NCBI GenBank assembly: GCA_030765325.1 | Contig: JAVCCT010000329.1 | Location: 1-7,507 of the forward strand | DNA: 7,507 bases | Origin: Candidatus Stygibacter frigidus | GTDB lineage: Bacteria > Cloacimonadota > Cloacimonadia > Cloacimonadales > TCS61 | Direction of reading: 5' to 3' | In this document: positions 1 to 6,520 of the stretch, one piece after another | How the letters are laid out: every line of letters starts with the position of its first letter | Numbering within the stretch: the first letter of the stretch is position 1 | Notes under the pieces: model-generated | Databases searched by the model: none | Seen by the model: only the letters and a program-made list of their open reading frames with translations | Told to the model about the DNA's origin: nothing | Position numbers and translations under genes: made by a program

Positions 1-1239
1 AATGAACAGGTAGATTAAATACATGAATGAATATGAAGATGAAAACAAAATCAAGCAGATTTTGATATCATTAAAATGTATTCCGATTAAAAATGATACA
101 ATTATCAGAGAGATTAGAACGGTTTGCCAAATAAAATCTATGTATTGTTTTTGTGCGATATATATTGTATAACTTAATGGGCTTGAGATGAATCTTAAAA
201 AGAAGAATCCAGATAGTATTTGAGAGTATTCTCCTGTGAGACTCCATTCTGGTCCAAAGAAGATTACGAATAATTGTTTGGAAAATAAAAATATTAGTAA
301 GAAAATAGGACTTCCCATTAAAACTAGATATAAAAGAGTTTTTTTGAATATCTTCAAACAATTACCATATTTATTATAATCGCTGGCAGCTCTTTCTTTG
401 AATACCTCTAATATTGAATTAGAAAATAGAATTACAGGTCGACCTAATACTCGATGAGTTAATGAAAATAAACCTAATATCGTTGTGCCAAAATAATAAT
501 CTATGATAAATATTGGCAATTGATTAGTTACAATATTGAGTAATCCAGCCGGTAAACTGAAAAGGGGGAAATTTCTGTATTTTTTTAATAATTCTAATAT
601 CTCTGTGAAATTAATTTTTTTAGTAAGTCTATAGTTGTTTTTATAAAATTTACCAAATAAATATAATGTAGATATGAATTGACTAAAAATACGACCAACC
701 ATCATACCATTGAAAGTTTTGACCAAAAACCCCAAAATGATTCCAATTATATTGTTTGAAGATGAAAGTATAATCGATCCTGATGACATTATCTTATATC
801 TCTTTTGCCGATTGAACCATATTCTCAAGATTCTATAAGCTGACATCAGAAATGTTGAAAGCGGAATGAAGAACAACCAGGGATAAATTTTCTCGTTATT
901 AAGGAGATTGGATAATATCCTGGCTATAAGAAAAATGATTAGAGAGCTGATCAAAAAGACAATTAGAGAAAGCAATAAGTTTATATACAACAGTTTATAT
1001 GCCTCCTCTTCGTCTTCAGGTAGCATTATTGATTGATCATATTTCATTGTTGAAAAAATTGCAAAAATAGTGATCAAACTGGTGTATAATGCCAGAACTC
1101 CAAATTCTTCTGGCGAATATAATCTTGATAATATTGGACTCACTAATAATGGAAATAACTGAGATATAGTTGTTCCACTTGTCAGTATCAGGAAATTACT
1201 GGTAAACTCTGAAGGTGATTTAAGATATTTTATCTTCAT
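1..1239 (-). CDS. wzx: Wzx-type polysaccharide flippase, C-terminus cut by window edge
   Basis: This is an integral inner-membrane flippase of the MATE/MOP polysaccharide-biosynthesis family, expected to move undecaprenyl-pyrophosphate-linked repeat units to the periplasmic face. My translation of the minus strand gives 413 codons open to position 1 with no stop. The N-terminal motifs are typical: LSRLYSPEEFGVLALYTS at about residues 38-54 and KYDQSIMLPEDEEEAYKL at about 66-83. Repeated hydrophobic segments follow, with R/K-rich cytoplasmic loops such as RILRIWFNRQKRYK. Family members usually have 420-500 residues, so little is missing. The start chosen is the ATG at 1237-1239, which overlaps the end of the upstream polymerase gene by 20 nt. 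Its ribosome site is weak (GAG four bases before the ATG), which fits translational coupling. An in-frame TTG four codons upstream of the ATG cannot be excluded. The family call is firm; the exact glycan (O-antigen, capsule or exopolysaccharide) cannot be seen. Confidence 0.87.
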   Translation of the reverse strand, partial: MKIKYLKSPSEFTSNFLILTSGTTISQLFPLLVSPILSRLYSPEEFGVLALYTSLITIFAIFSTMKYDQSIMLPEDEEEAYKLLYINLLLSLIVFLISSLIIFLIARILSNLLNNEKIYPWLFFIPLSTFLMSAYRILRIWFNRQKRYKIMSSGSIILSSSNNIIGIILGFLVKTFNGMMVGRIFSQFISTLYLFGKFYKNNYRLTKKINFTEILELLKKYRNFPLFSLPAGLLNIVTNQLPIFIIDYYFGTTILGLFSLTHRVLGRPVILFSNSILEVFKERAASDYNKYGNCLKIFKKTLLYLVLMGSPIFLLIFLFSKQLFVIFFGPEWSLTGEYSQILSGFFFLRFISSPLSYTIYIAQKQYIDFIWQTVLISLIIVSFLIGIHFNDIKICLILFSSSYSFMYLIYLFI

Positions 1240-2362
1240 TATTCTCAAATTTTTTTCTATTGGTAATAATTAGAATTAAAATCCCCAGCCAGGCAAAAAA
1301 AATGCGGTTATCAGTAAAATTATTCGATTTCATTGCATTTAGGAATAAGTATAAACAACAATACAATATACTTAATATAAAAGGATTCGTTGATTGTTTT
1401 CCCAAGATAAATTCATTATAAATTAATTTAAATACATAGGCTAAAAATAGCAGGAATACAATAAGTCCAATAAATCCCGATTCACAAAACACTTCCAAAA
1501 ATATATTATGAGGATAGTATCTTTGATCAATATTGTTTGCACAGATTCCGTATGAACCAATTCCGCAACCAAAGAGAAAATGGTCTGATATGATCCTCAT
1601 ACTACGTACTATATGTAATTCACGAGAATAGGTGGAATAATCATCACTACCCATTATTGCAAATCGATGTATTGTATGACTTGCACCTGACCAGTTTAAT
1701 GCAAATATAACTAATAATATTATTAGAATAAAACTCAGAATTTTTTTACGGAAAGACATATATTTAGTTATATAAATAATAAGTAATATCATAAGAAAGG
1801 CTAGAGGACCTCTTGCACGTAGTAACAAAAATGAAATGATAATCAGGAATTTTAAAAGTTGGGGAAGAAAAGATATTTTAGATAAGTTAATCAAAAACAC
1901 AACTCCTAAAAAACTGCTTATTGATAAGTAATTTGGGAAATTAAATAAATCGTTATAAAATATCATTTCAATATCAAAGAAGATATAGACTATAAAGATA
2001 GAAGTGACTATTATAAATCCCATTATTGATAGAAAGTTGACAATAAGTTTAATATCATTCATATCTTTAATTATAAAATAGGGTAGTATGAAGGAAAATA
2101 TATTGAATAATAATCTTATGGATTTATCTATATAGTAATTTTCTGATACTGTGTAAATGGTAGTAAAAAAATACCATGTGATAAAAGCAAGATACAATAA
2201 AATAGCAATATAATAACCTCTACTGATAAATGTCTTTTTTGATAACATTGTGATCAGTGAATAGATGATTAATATTAGCAAACAAGTTGTAGAAACATCA
2301 AAGGGAAGAGGTATCCATTTCAATAATCCGGAATAAGTAAGTAAAAGAAATATAATTGGCAT
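1220..2362 (-). CDS. wzy: O-antigen polymerase / ligase family membrane protein (Wzy_C-like)
   Basis: This is a 380-residue polytopic membrane protein of the Wzy/WaaL/RfaL-like family, which joins polysaccharide repeat units on the periplasmic side of the inner membrane. About ten hydrophobic segments are visible. The middle carries LLRARGPLAFL (about 180-190), matching the family's S-R-G element. A hydrophilic loop at about 222-283 contains arginines R233 and R247, then comes the signature HFLFGCGIGSYG (261-272) and PHNIFLEVFCESGFIGL (284-300) with conserved His285. The C-terminal NRIFFAWLGI also fits the family. It starts one base after the stop of the chain-length gene, and its own stop lies inside the start of the flippase gene. 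That company favours polymerase (Wzy) over lipid A-core ligase (WaaL), but sequence alone does not separate the two. The ribosome site is poor, which suggests coupling to the upstream gene. Confidence 0.85.
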   Translation of the reverse strand: MPIIFLLLTYSGLLKWIPLPFDVSTTCLLILIIYSLITMLSKKTFISRGYYIAILLYLAFITWYFFTTIYTVSENYYIDKSIRLLFNIFSFILPYFIIKDMNDIKLIVNFLSIMGFIIVTSIFIVYIFFDIEMIFYNDLFNFPNYLSISSFLGVVFLINLSKISFLPQLLKFLIIISFLLLRARGPLAFLMILLIIYITKYMSFRKKILSFILIILLVIFALNWSGASHTIHRFAIMGSDDYSTYSRELHIVRSMRIISDHFLFGCGIGSYGICANNIDQRYYPHNIFLEVFCESGFIGLIVFLLFLAYVFKLIYNEFILGKQSTNPFILSILYCCLYLFLNAMKSNNFTDNRIFFAWLGILILIITNRKKFENNEDKIS

Positions 2363-2363
2363 G

Positions 2364-3461
2364 TTATCTTTTATTTAAAAGTCGCTCTCTCAGGAGTATT
2401 ATGTAGATACTCAAGAAAAACATTGATAAAGTTGATACTATAACAATTAATTTTCTATTCGGTTTTGATCTTAAATTTGGACAAAAGGCAGTATCAATAA
2501 TCTGGATTGTCGACATGTAGTTTATTTCATCAATTTTTGCTTTTTCGTATTGAGGTCCAAGAAACTCAAGTATCTTTGAATAATATTCAATAATTCTTTG
2601 TTTTTCCAATAAATTGAATTGAATTTCTGGAATGTTTCCAAACATAGGAAAAAGCTTATTATCATTATTCTCAAAGAATTCAGCATATTTCTTGTTAAGT
2701 AATTTTATTTCCTTTTCTAAATTCAATAAATAGATATTATTATCATGTAGTTCACTTTTCTGGACATCATATTCAATTTCTTTCATGATAATCTGAGCTT
2801 TTAATTCAGCAGCTGCTGACACAGCAGACGAAACCTGATCCTCCAGACTGATTATTTTATTTTCTTTCATATATGAAGAAATATCATTTCCAAGAAATTT
2901 CAGACTATCTAATAAGGAATTATATCTGTTTTCTATAAATACTCTTTTATTATGAGCGTTATCATTAGAAAGCGAAATATTTAAGCTGTCTAAACTAGAT
3001 ACAATATAATTTACTATATCATCAACTATCTCTTTGTCTTTGTCATAATATGAAATTAAAATTTGGTTCTCTTCACCAATATTTATTCTCATGTTTGACT
3101 GAATCGCCTCATAGGTATTTTCTATAAAATCCATTTTATATTTGGTCTGTAAATCAAATTTATTATTTAACATATCTAACATAGTTCTGCTTTTTAATAT
3201 TGCGAGCAATCTGAGCTGATCTGAATTATCAGAAAAAATACTTCCAAAACCCATAGATTTTGTACTTAAACTTGCTAATCCGATTGAGTTTGAATCAGCT
3301 ATTGGTGCTACAATGACAGCAGTAGCTTTATACCATTTTGGTAATATTAAACTTATACCTGCAGATATTATTACTGTGATAAGTACTATTCCAATAATAA
3401 TTTTCCGCTTTGCCCATAATGTTCTAAAGCTATCAATAAAATCTATTTCTTTTTCCTGCAT
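2364..3461 (-). CDS. wzz: Wzz-type polysaccharide chain-length determinant protein
   Basis: This 365-residue polysaccharide co-polymerase would set the modal chain length made by the adjacent Wzy polymerase. The architecture is classic: a short cytoplasmic N-terminus, TM1 at about 20-40, then LPKWYKATAVIVAP (40-53), the usual post-TM1 Wzz motif. A long periplasmic region with charged, coiled-coil-like stretches follows (about 160-260). The proline-containing element CPNLRSKPNRK (about 327-337) leads into TM2 at about 338-358. The protein ends 7-8 residues later, so there is no fused C-terminal tyrosine kinase of the BY-kinase type, and no separate kinase is present here. The start is supported by a strong ribosome site (GGAAGG at 3466-3471, four bases from the ATG). 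It is the first gene of the wzz-wzy-wzx run. Sequence identity among Wzz proteins is low, so the call rests mainly on architecture and neighbours. Confidence 0.87.
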   Translation of the reverse strand: MQEKEIDFIDSFRTLWAKRKIIIGIVLITVIISAGISLILPKWYKATAVIVAPIADSNSIGLASLSTKSMGFGSIFSDNSDQLRLLAILKSRTMLDMLNNKFDLQTKYKMDFIENTYEAIQSNMRINIGEENQILISYYDKDKEIVDDIVNYIVSSLDSLNISLSNDNAHNKRVFIENRYNSLLDSLKFLGNDISSYMKENKIISLEDQVSSAVSAAAELKAQIIMKEIEYDVQKSELHDNNIYLLNLEKEIKLLNKKYAEFFENNDNKLFPMFGNIPEIQFNLLEKQRIIEYYSKILEFLGPQYEKAKIDEINYMSTIQIIDTAFCPNLRSKPNRKLIVIVSTLSMFFLSIYIILLRERLLNKR

Positions 3462-3485
3462 TATTCCTTCCTTTTATTTTTTACC

Positions 3486-3513
3486 ATGTTTCTTTCAGCA
3501 GGTTTGATGTCAA
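3486..3513 (-). promoter_or_regulatory. candidate promoter for the wzz-wzy-wzx run
   Basis: The 83-base gap between the end of xth and the start of wzz contains a perfect TTGACA (minus strand, 3508-3513). Sixteen bases further on is AAACAT (3486-3491), which matches only three of six -10 positions. A transcript from here would have a leader of roughly 20 nt before the strong wzz ribosome site. I see no hairpin with a T-tract in the gap, so read-through from xth is also possible. Confidence 0.3.
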
Positions 3514-3544
3514 CTGAAAATAGACAAGGCTTAAAATTAGAAAG

Positions 3545-4297
3545 TCACATTTTAATACCCACAGGGCAATGATCTGATCCCATAATGGATTGCTGAATGA
3601 ATGCTGAACTCAGATTATCAATATACTTATCATTCACCCAGAAATAATCTATTCTCCAACCTGCATTTCGTTTTCTAGTTCCAAATCGGTAACTCCACCA
3701 GGAATATTGATCAGGACCTGGTTCAAAATACCGGAATGTATCAACATAATTGTGCTCCACAAGTTTATCCAGCCAGGCACGCTCTATAGGCAGAAAACCG
3801 GAATCTTTCTCATTCGCCTTGGGATTCTTAAGGTCTATTTCCTTATGGGCGGTATTATAATCACCACATACTATTATATTTTTCCCAGATTGCACGATAT
3901 TATCCATCTTATCCAGCATCTTATCATAAAATACCAATTTGTAAGCAAGCCGCTCATCACTCATCTTGCCATTCGGGAAATAGCAGTTGATCAAAACAAA
4001 TTCTCCATAATCAGCTATTATTGTTCGACCCTCAGGATCATCATCATCTAATCCTGTTAATACTGATAAAGGCTTGCTGCGGGTAAATATAGCCGTGCCG
4101 GAATATCCCTTTTTCTCTGCAAAACTCCAGTACTGCAGGTAATCAGCAAGTTCTGCCAATTCTTCGGGTATCTGTGCTTCCTGCAGTTTGGTTTCCTGAA
4201 TGCACAGGATATCAGGTTGCTCTTCTTCTATATATTCCAGAAAGTTTTTCTTAATTATTGCTCTTAGACCATTAACATTCCATGAGATTATTTTCAT
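3545..4297 (-). CDS. xth: exodeoxyribonuclease III (AP endonuclease)
   Basis: This 250-residue enzyme of the exonuclease-endonuclease-phosphatase fold cleaves DNA 5' to abasic sites and removes 3' blocking groups in base excision repair. All family motifs are present in order: SWNVNGLRA with Asn7, IQETKL with metal-binding Glu35, NCYFPNG with catalytic Tyr106, CGDYNTAH with Asp146 and Asn148, WWSYR followed by WRIDYF with Asp217, and the terminal GSDHCPVG with Asp242-His243. The length is normal for a bacterial ExoA/XthA, and no key residue is missing. The gene follows nth with a 4-nt ATGA overlap. Its ribosome site AGGAG (4306-4310) lies inside the last codons of nth, eight bases from the ATG, so the two should be translated together. 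It is cytoplasmic and needs a divalent metal. Confidence 0.96.
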   Translation of the reverse strand: MKIISWNVNGLRAIIKKNFLEYIEEEQPDILCIQETKLQEAQIPEELAELADYLQYWSFAEKKGYSGTAIFTRSKPLSVLTGLDDDDPEGRTIIADYGEFVLINCYFPNGKMSDERLAYKLVFYDKMLDKMDNIVQSGKNIIVCGDYNTAHKEIDLKNPKANEKDSGFLPIERAWLDKLVEHNYVDTFRYFEPGPDQYSWWSYRFGTRKRNAGWRIDYFWVNDKYIDNLSSAFIQQSIMGSDHCPVGIKM

Positions 4298-4962
4298 CTG
4301 CCTAACTCCTTTTCATACTTAGTTTTCACTCCCACTCGCTCACACTCTTTATAGATAGGGCAGAGGTCACAATGAGGATTGCGGGGAGTGCATGAATTCT
4401 GCCCAAATGATACCAGATATGAATTATACATCGACCAAAGTTCTTTGGGCAGCTTATCCCTTAATGCCATTTCTGATTCAAAGGGAGTTGATGTCTTTAT
4501 ATATCCCAGCCTGTTACTTATCCTGTGCACATGCACATCTACGCATATTCCGTCTTTTTCAAAGGCAATTGTCCGCACCAGATTTGCTGTCTTTCTACCT
4601 ACTCCCGGCAACTGCAGTAGTTCATCTATAGTCTCCGGCACTTTTCCATCAAATTTACTTATCAGCACGCCTGGCAGTTTCTTCAAACTTTTAGCCTTAT
4701 TATGATAAAATCCCACTGGATAGATCAAATCTTCAATTTCTTCAATGCTGAGAGACTGCAAGTCATTGATATCATTTATTCGGTTGAATAACCGTTTTAT
4801 AGCTCCAGAAGTAGTTTTATCTTTGGTTCTTGCACTTAAAATTGTCCCAATGAGTATTTGCAGTGGATCATTAGATTGGGCTTTGATCAAATCGATTACT
4901 GGTGCTTGAGATTTTTGAAACTCTTCGCCTAATATTTGGTAAACTTTCTTGATATCTGTCAT
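4294..4962 (-). CDS. nth: endonuclease III (DNA glycosylase / AP lyase)
   Basis: This 222-residue bifunctional glycosylase removes oxidised pyrimidines and nicks the resulting abasic site by beta-elimination. The helix-hairpin-helix is LLQLPGVGRKTANLV (about 115-129) with the Schiff-base lysine Lys124. The catalytic aspartate is Asp142 in CVDVHVHRISNRLG. The C-terminal [4Fe-4S] ligands Cys191, Cys198, Cys201 and Cys207 show the C-X6-C-X2-C-X5-C spacing of the family. The substrate-pocket motif reads LSARTKD, where E. coli has LSAQATD; R-T variants are common in the wider family. The ATG at 4960-4962 has GGAG at 4971-4974, eight bases away. It lies 25 nt downstream of the tRNA-Pro 3' end on the same strand and overlaps xth by ATGA. 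The lyase product has a blocked 3' end that the Xth-type enzyme next door would clean, so the pairing makes functional sense. Confidence 0.96.
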   Translation of the reverse strand: MTDIKKVYQILGEEFQKSQAPVIDLIKAQSNDPLQILIGTILSARTKDKTTSGAIKRLFNRINDINDLQSLSIEEIEDLIYPVGFYHNKAKSLKKLPGVLISKFDGKVPETIDELLQLPGVGRKTANLVRTIAFEKDGICVDVHVHRISNRLGYIKTSTPFESEMALRDKLPKELWSMYNSYLVSFGQNSCTPRNPHCDLCPIYKECERVGVKTKYEKELGR

Positions 4963-4987
4963 TTATTCCACTCCGGTATAAAAAAAA

Positions 4988-5064
4988 TGGTCGGGATGAT
5001 AGGATTTGAACCTACGACTCCACGGCCCCCAGCCGTGTGCGCTACCGAACTGCGCTACATCCCG
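4988..5064 (-). tRNA. tRNA-Pro (anticodon GGG), CCA encoded
   Basis: The minus strand folds into a full cloverleaf. The acceptor is CGGGATG (5058-5064) paired with CATCCCG (4992-4998). The D arm is GCGC / loop AGTTCGGTA / GCGC. The anticodon arm is CACGG / loop CTGGGGG / CCGTG, giving anticodon GGG at loop positions 34-36. The variable loop has five bases, and the T arm is GTAGG-TTCAAAT-CCTAT. The discriminator is A (4991), followed by an encoded CCA (4988-4990). The length is 74 nt plus CCA. It reads CCC, which should be a scarce proline codon in DNA this AT-rich. A run of eight T (4980-4987, minus sense) directly follows the CCA, before the nth ribosome site. Confidence 0.97.
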
Positions 5065-5075
5065 ACGTGGTTGCA

Positions 5076-5104
5076 AATAGATTGATACTCCCTTTTTCTG
5101 GCAA
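5076..5104 (-). promoter_or_regulatory. sigma70-like promoter of tRNA-Pro (possibly nth-xth)
   Basis: On the minus strand, TTGCCA (5099-5104; five of six consensus bases) is followed after exactly 17 bases by TCTATT (5076-5081; four of six). The -10 box ends 11 bases before the first base of the mature tRNA, as expected for a stable-RNA promoter. No other convincing promoter sits between the tRNA and nth, so nth and xth may depend on read-through from here. Confidence 0.6.
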
Positions 5105-5150
5105 GCATTTTTATTGCTTTTTCTGAATTATTTGACACTTGAATACTGTA

Positions 5151-5172
5151 TCTAATTTTTAGTACAAATTAG
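5151..5172 (+). promoter_or_regulatory. candidate -10 and overlapping palindromic operator of the exporter gene
   Basis: TCTAAT (5151-5156) matches the -10 consensus at five of six bases. A perfect 7-bp inverted repeat, CTAATTT (5152-5158) and AAATTAG (5166-5172) with a 7-base spacer, overlaps and follows it. The hexamer TTAGTA also repeats directly at 5159 and 5169, one helical turn apart. This would suit a repressor site controlling the exporter. The only good -35 hexamer nearby, TTGACA at 5132-5137, is just 13 bases from this -10, which is too close for a standard promoter. The promoter assignment is therefore tentative. Confidence 0.35.
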
Positions 5173-5185
5173 TAGGGAGTTCAAG

Positions 5186-6211
5186 ATGATCGAAATGTTG
5201 TTTGAAGTTTTTAAACATGCGATTATGATTACTGGCTTTGTCTTCGTGATGATGCTGGTAATAGAATATGTAAATGTCCAGACAAGAGGTGTATGGCAAA
5301 ATTTCATCAATAGCAGTCCCTGGAGTCAGTATATACTCGCTGCGGCTTTGGGAGCTGTTCCTGGTTGTCTGGGTTCCTTCACAGTTGTCACCATGTTTTC
5401 CCATGGCATTATCTCTCTGGGGGCTGTGGTTACTGCTATGATAGCTACCAGCGGGGATGAAACCTTTGTCATGCTGGCTATGATCCCATCAAATGCCCTG
5501 CTGATTATTGCTCTCACATTTATAATCGGCATCTTTGCAGGTATTTATACTGATAAGCTGTTCCCTAAATTGAGCCACATAAATAAATTCGGTGAATTAC
5601 CCATTCATAAAGAAGAAAAGTGTCAGTGTTTTTCTCCAGGTAAACTCTTTCAATATCTCAAGAAACCCACCGTTCAAAGGGTTTTACTAATTATATTTAT
5701 CTCTTTGCTGCTCGTGGCTATCAGTTTGGGTTATATTGCTGAGGATATGAAAGGTTGGATGATCACAACAATAATAATAGTTTCCATAATTTCTCTTTTT
5801 ATCGTAATTACGGTCCCTGAACATTTTCTCAAAGAACATCTATGGAATCATATTGTAAAAATTCATATCCCGAGAATATTTCTCTGGACTTTTGGGGCAT
5901 TATTACTGATACATTTATTAATGCAATATATTGATGTAAATTCCTGGGTACAAAATAATCTATACATGGTTCTGTTGGTCGCACTTCTGATTGGGCTTAT
6001 TCCGGAATCAGGCCCTCATCTGGTTTTTGTTACCTTATTCGCTTCCGGTACTATTCCATTCAGTATCCTGCTGGCAAATTCCATTGTTCAGGATGGACAT
6101 GGTATGATCCCCATGCTTGCAGAAAGCAAAAGAGGTTTTATAATTGTAAAATTGATCAATCTGGCAGTCGGTGCAGTTATTGGTTTTATCGCTCTATCAG
6201 CAGGATTTTAG
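5186..6211 (+). CDS. putative 10-TM metal exporter (ArsP_2 / 'putative manganese transporter' family)
   Basis: This is a 341-residue inner-membrane protein with about ten hydrophobic segments. It resembles the family annotated as ArsP_2 heavy-metal exporter, 'arsenic efflux protein' or 'putative manganese transporter' (from memory; no search was run). The protein is an internal duplication. Residues 56-106 (VPGCLGSFTVVTMFSHG, then SGDE) align without gaps to residues 270-320 (IPESGPHLVFVTLFASG, then QDGHG) at a constant offset of 214. Each half thus carries a G-x-x-P element and an acidic/Gly element that could line a substrate path. The loop joining the halves is cytoplasmic or periplasmic and contains HKEEKCQC (141-148), a possible metal-sensing or binding patch. 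The ATG has GGGAG at 5175-5179, six bases away. Another in-frame Met lies at residue 4. The gene stands alone and is divergent from the tRNA, with a candidate operator upstream. The transported ion is not shown by the sequence. Confidence 0.8.
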   Translation: MIEMLFEVFKHAIMITGFVFVMMLVIEYVNVQTRGVWQNFINSSPWSQYILAAALGAVPGCLGSFTVVTMFSHGIISLGAVVTAMIATSGDETFVMLAMIPSNALLIIALTFIIGIFAGIYTDKLFPKLSHINKFGELPIHKEEKCQCFSPGKLFQYLKKPTVQRVLLIIFISLLLVAISLGYIAEDMKGWMITTIIIVSIISLFIVITVPEHFLKEHLWNHIVKIHIPRIFLWTFGALLLIHLLMQYIDVNSWVQNNLYMVLLVALLIGLIPESGPHLVFVTLFASGTIPFSILLANSIVQDGHGMIPMLAESKRGFIIVKLINLAVGAVIGFIALSAGF

Positions 6212-6218
6212 CTAACAA

Positions 6219-6344
6219 CTAAAAAGATTGCTCTGCCCGCTTGATGATCTCATTTTGTAAATCTATTCCCAAATCATTAAAGTAATCACTGTATCCAGCT
6301 ACTCGAACTATTAGACTCTTATCCTGCCTTTCGCACTTTATTTT
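6219..6344 (-). pseudogene. C-terminal remnant of a glycyl radical enzyme (PFL-like)
   Basis: The minus strand encodes 41 codons and a TAG stop. They contain LIVRVAGYSDYFNDLG and LQNEIIKRAEQSF, the C-terminal glycyl-radical loop of the pyruvate formate-lyase-like superfamily (Gly_radical domain). The RVAGY core holds the radical-bearing glycine (codon 6294-6296). The form RVAGYSDYF is more like the PflD / glycerol dehydratase-like branch than PFL proper or class III ribonucleotide reductase (family knowledge). The frame is closed by a TAA at 6345-6347, and nothing like the roughly 750 missing upstream residues is visible in the window. It is therefore a broken gene, cut by decay or by the transposon debris upstream. 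The stop lies only 7 nt from the convergent exporter stop. Similarity begins at about KCERQDKSL (near 6338). Confidence 0.75.
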
Positions 6345-6362
6345 TTAAGTGCATACCAGGCA
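6325..6362. repeat. two-part inverted repeat at the glycyl radical enzyme break point
   Basis: Plus-strand GCACTT (6333-6338) pairs with AAGTGC (6347-6352) across an 8-base T-rich loop. An outer TGCCT (6325-6329) pairs with AGGCA (6358-6362). The structure straddles the place where glycyl radical enzyme similarity stops. No T-tract follows on either strand, so it is a weak terminator candidate. It could be part of a transposon end or of a recombination scar. Confidence 0.4.
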
Positions 6363-6404
6363 ATGAGATAAAAAAAGTAGACACTACGCAACGTTTTTAA
6401 ACTG

Positions 6405-6483
6405 TTATTTTACTACGGTTTTTCTTATTGGTAAATTACGATAATCAACCTTTAAGCATCACATCATAAATATCTGTTACTTT
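6405..6483 (-). pseudogene. possible detached transposase C-terminal tail
   Basis: On the minus strand, a short reading ends VDYRNLPIRKTVVK and stop (6405-6449). The adjacent frame just upstream reads KVTDIYDVMLK (6451-6483). Joined by a frameshift they would give an IYDxxLxVDYRNLPIRK tail, which looks to me like the extreme C-terminus of IS1634/IS4-type transposases. The longer transposase fragment at 6599-7050 already has its own ending (GIHEIIYHKLSIAS and stop). This would therefore be either a second copy's tail or the same tail separated by about 150 bases of unrelated sequence. The evidence is weak because the peptides are short. Confidence 0.3.
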
Positions 6484-6520
6484 TAACTTGTTCTTTTAAA
6501 TTCTATCTGCGTTGTTAATC

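Noticed and set aside
71..361. 96-codon minus-strand open frame
   Set aside because: It lies inside the flippase gene in another frame; the flippase reading has clear family motifs across the same bases.
3313..3507. 64-codon plus-strand open frame
   Set aside because: It is antisense to the start of wzz, with no ribosome site or recognisable protein.
3707..4051. 114-codon plus-strand open frame
   Set aside because: It is antisense to xth, whose catalytic motifs occupy the other strand.
4379..4705. plus-strand open frames over nth
   Set aside because: They are antisense to the iron-sulphur and HhH regions of nth, and the translations resemble no protein.
5132..5137. TTGACA as -35 of the exporter promoter
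   Set aside because: No acceptable -10 occurs 16-18 bases downstream; the good TCTAAT is only 13 bases away.
5065..5185. yybP-ykoY manganese riboswitch ahead of the putative Mn/As exporter
   Set aside because: I looked because such exporters are sometimes riboswitch-controlled. The 121-base gap lacks the conserved GC-rich motifs and is shared with the tRNA promoter, so there is no room for the aptamer.
5159..5532. minus-strand open frames over the exporter start
   Set aside because: They are antisense to a well-supported membrane protein, with no independent evidence.
6219..6344. C-terminus of class III ribonucleotide reductase (NrdD)
   Set aside because: NrdD has a different loop (RVCGY-type) and flanking residues; RVAGYSDYF with LQNEII fits the PFL-like glycyl radical enzymes better.
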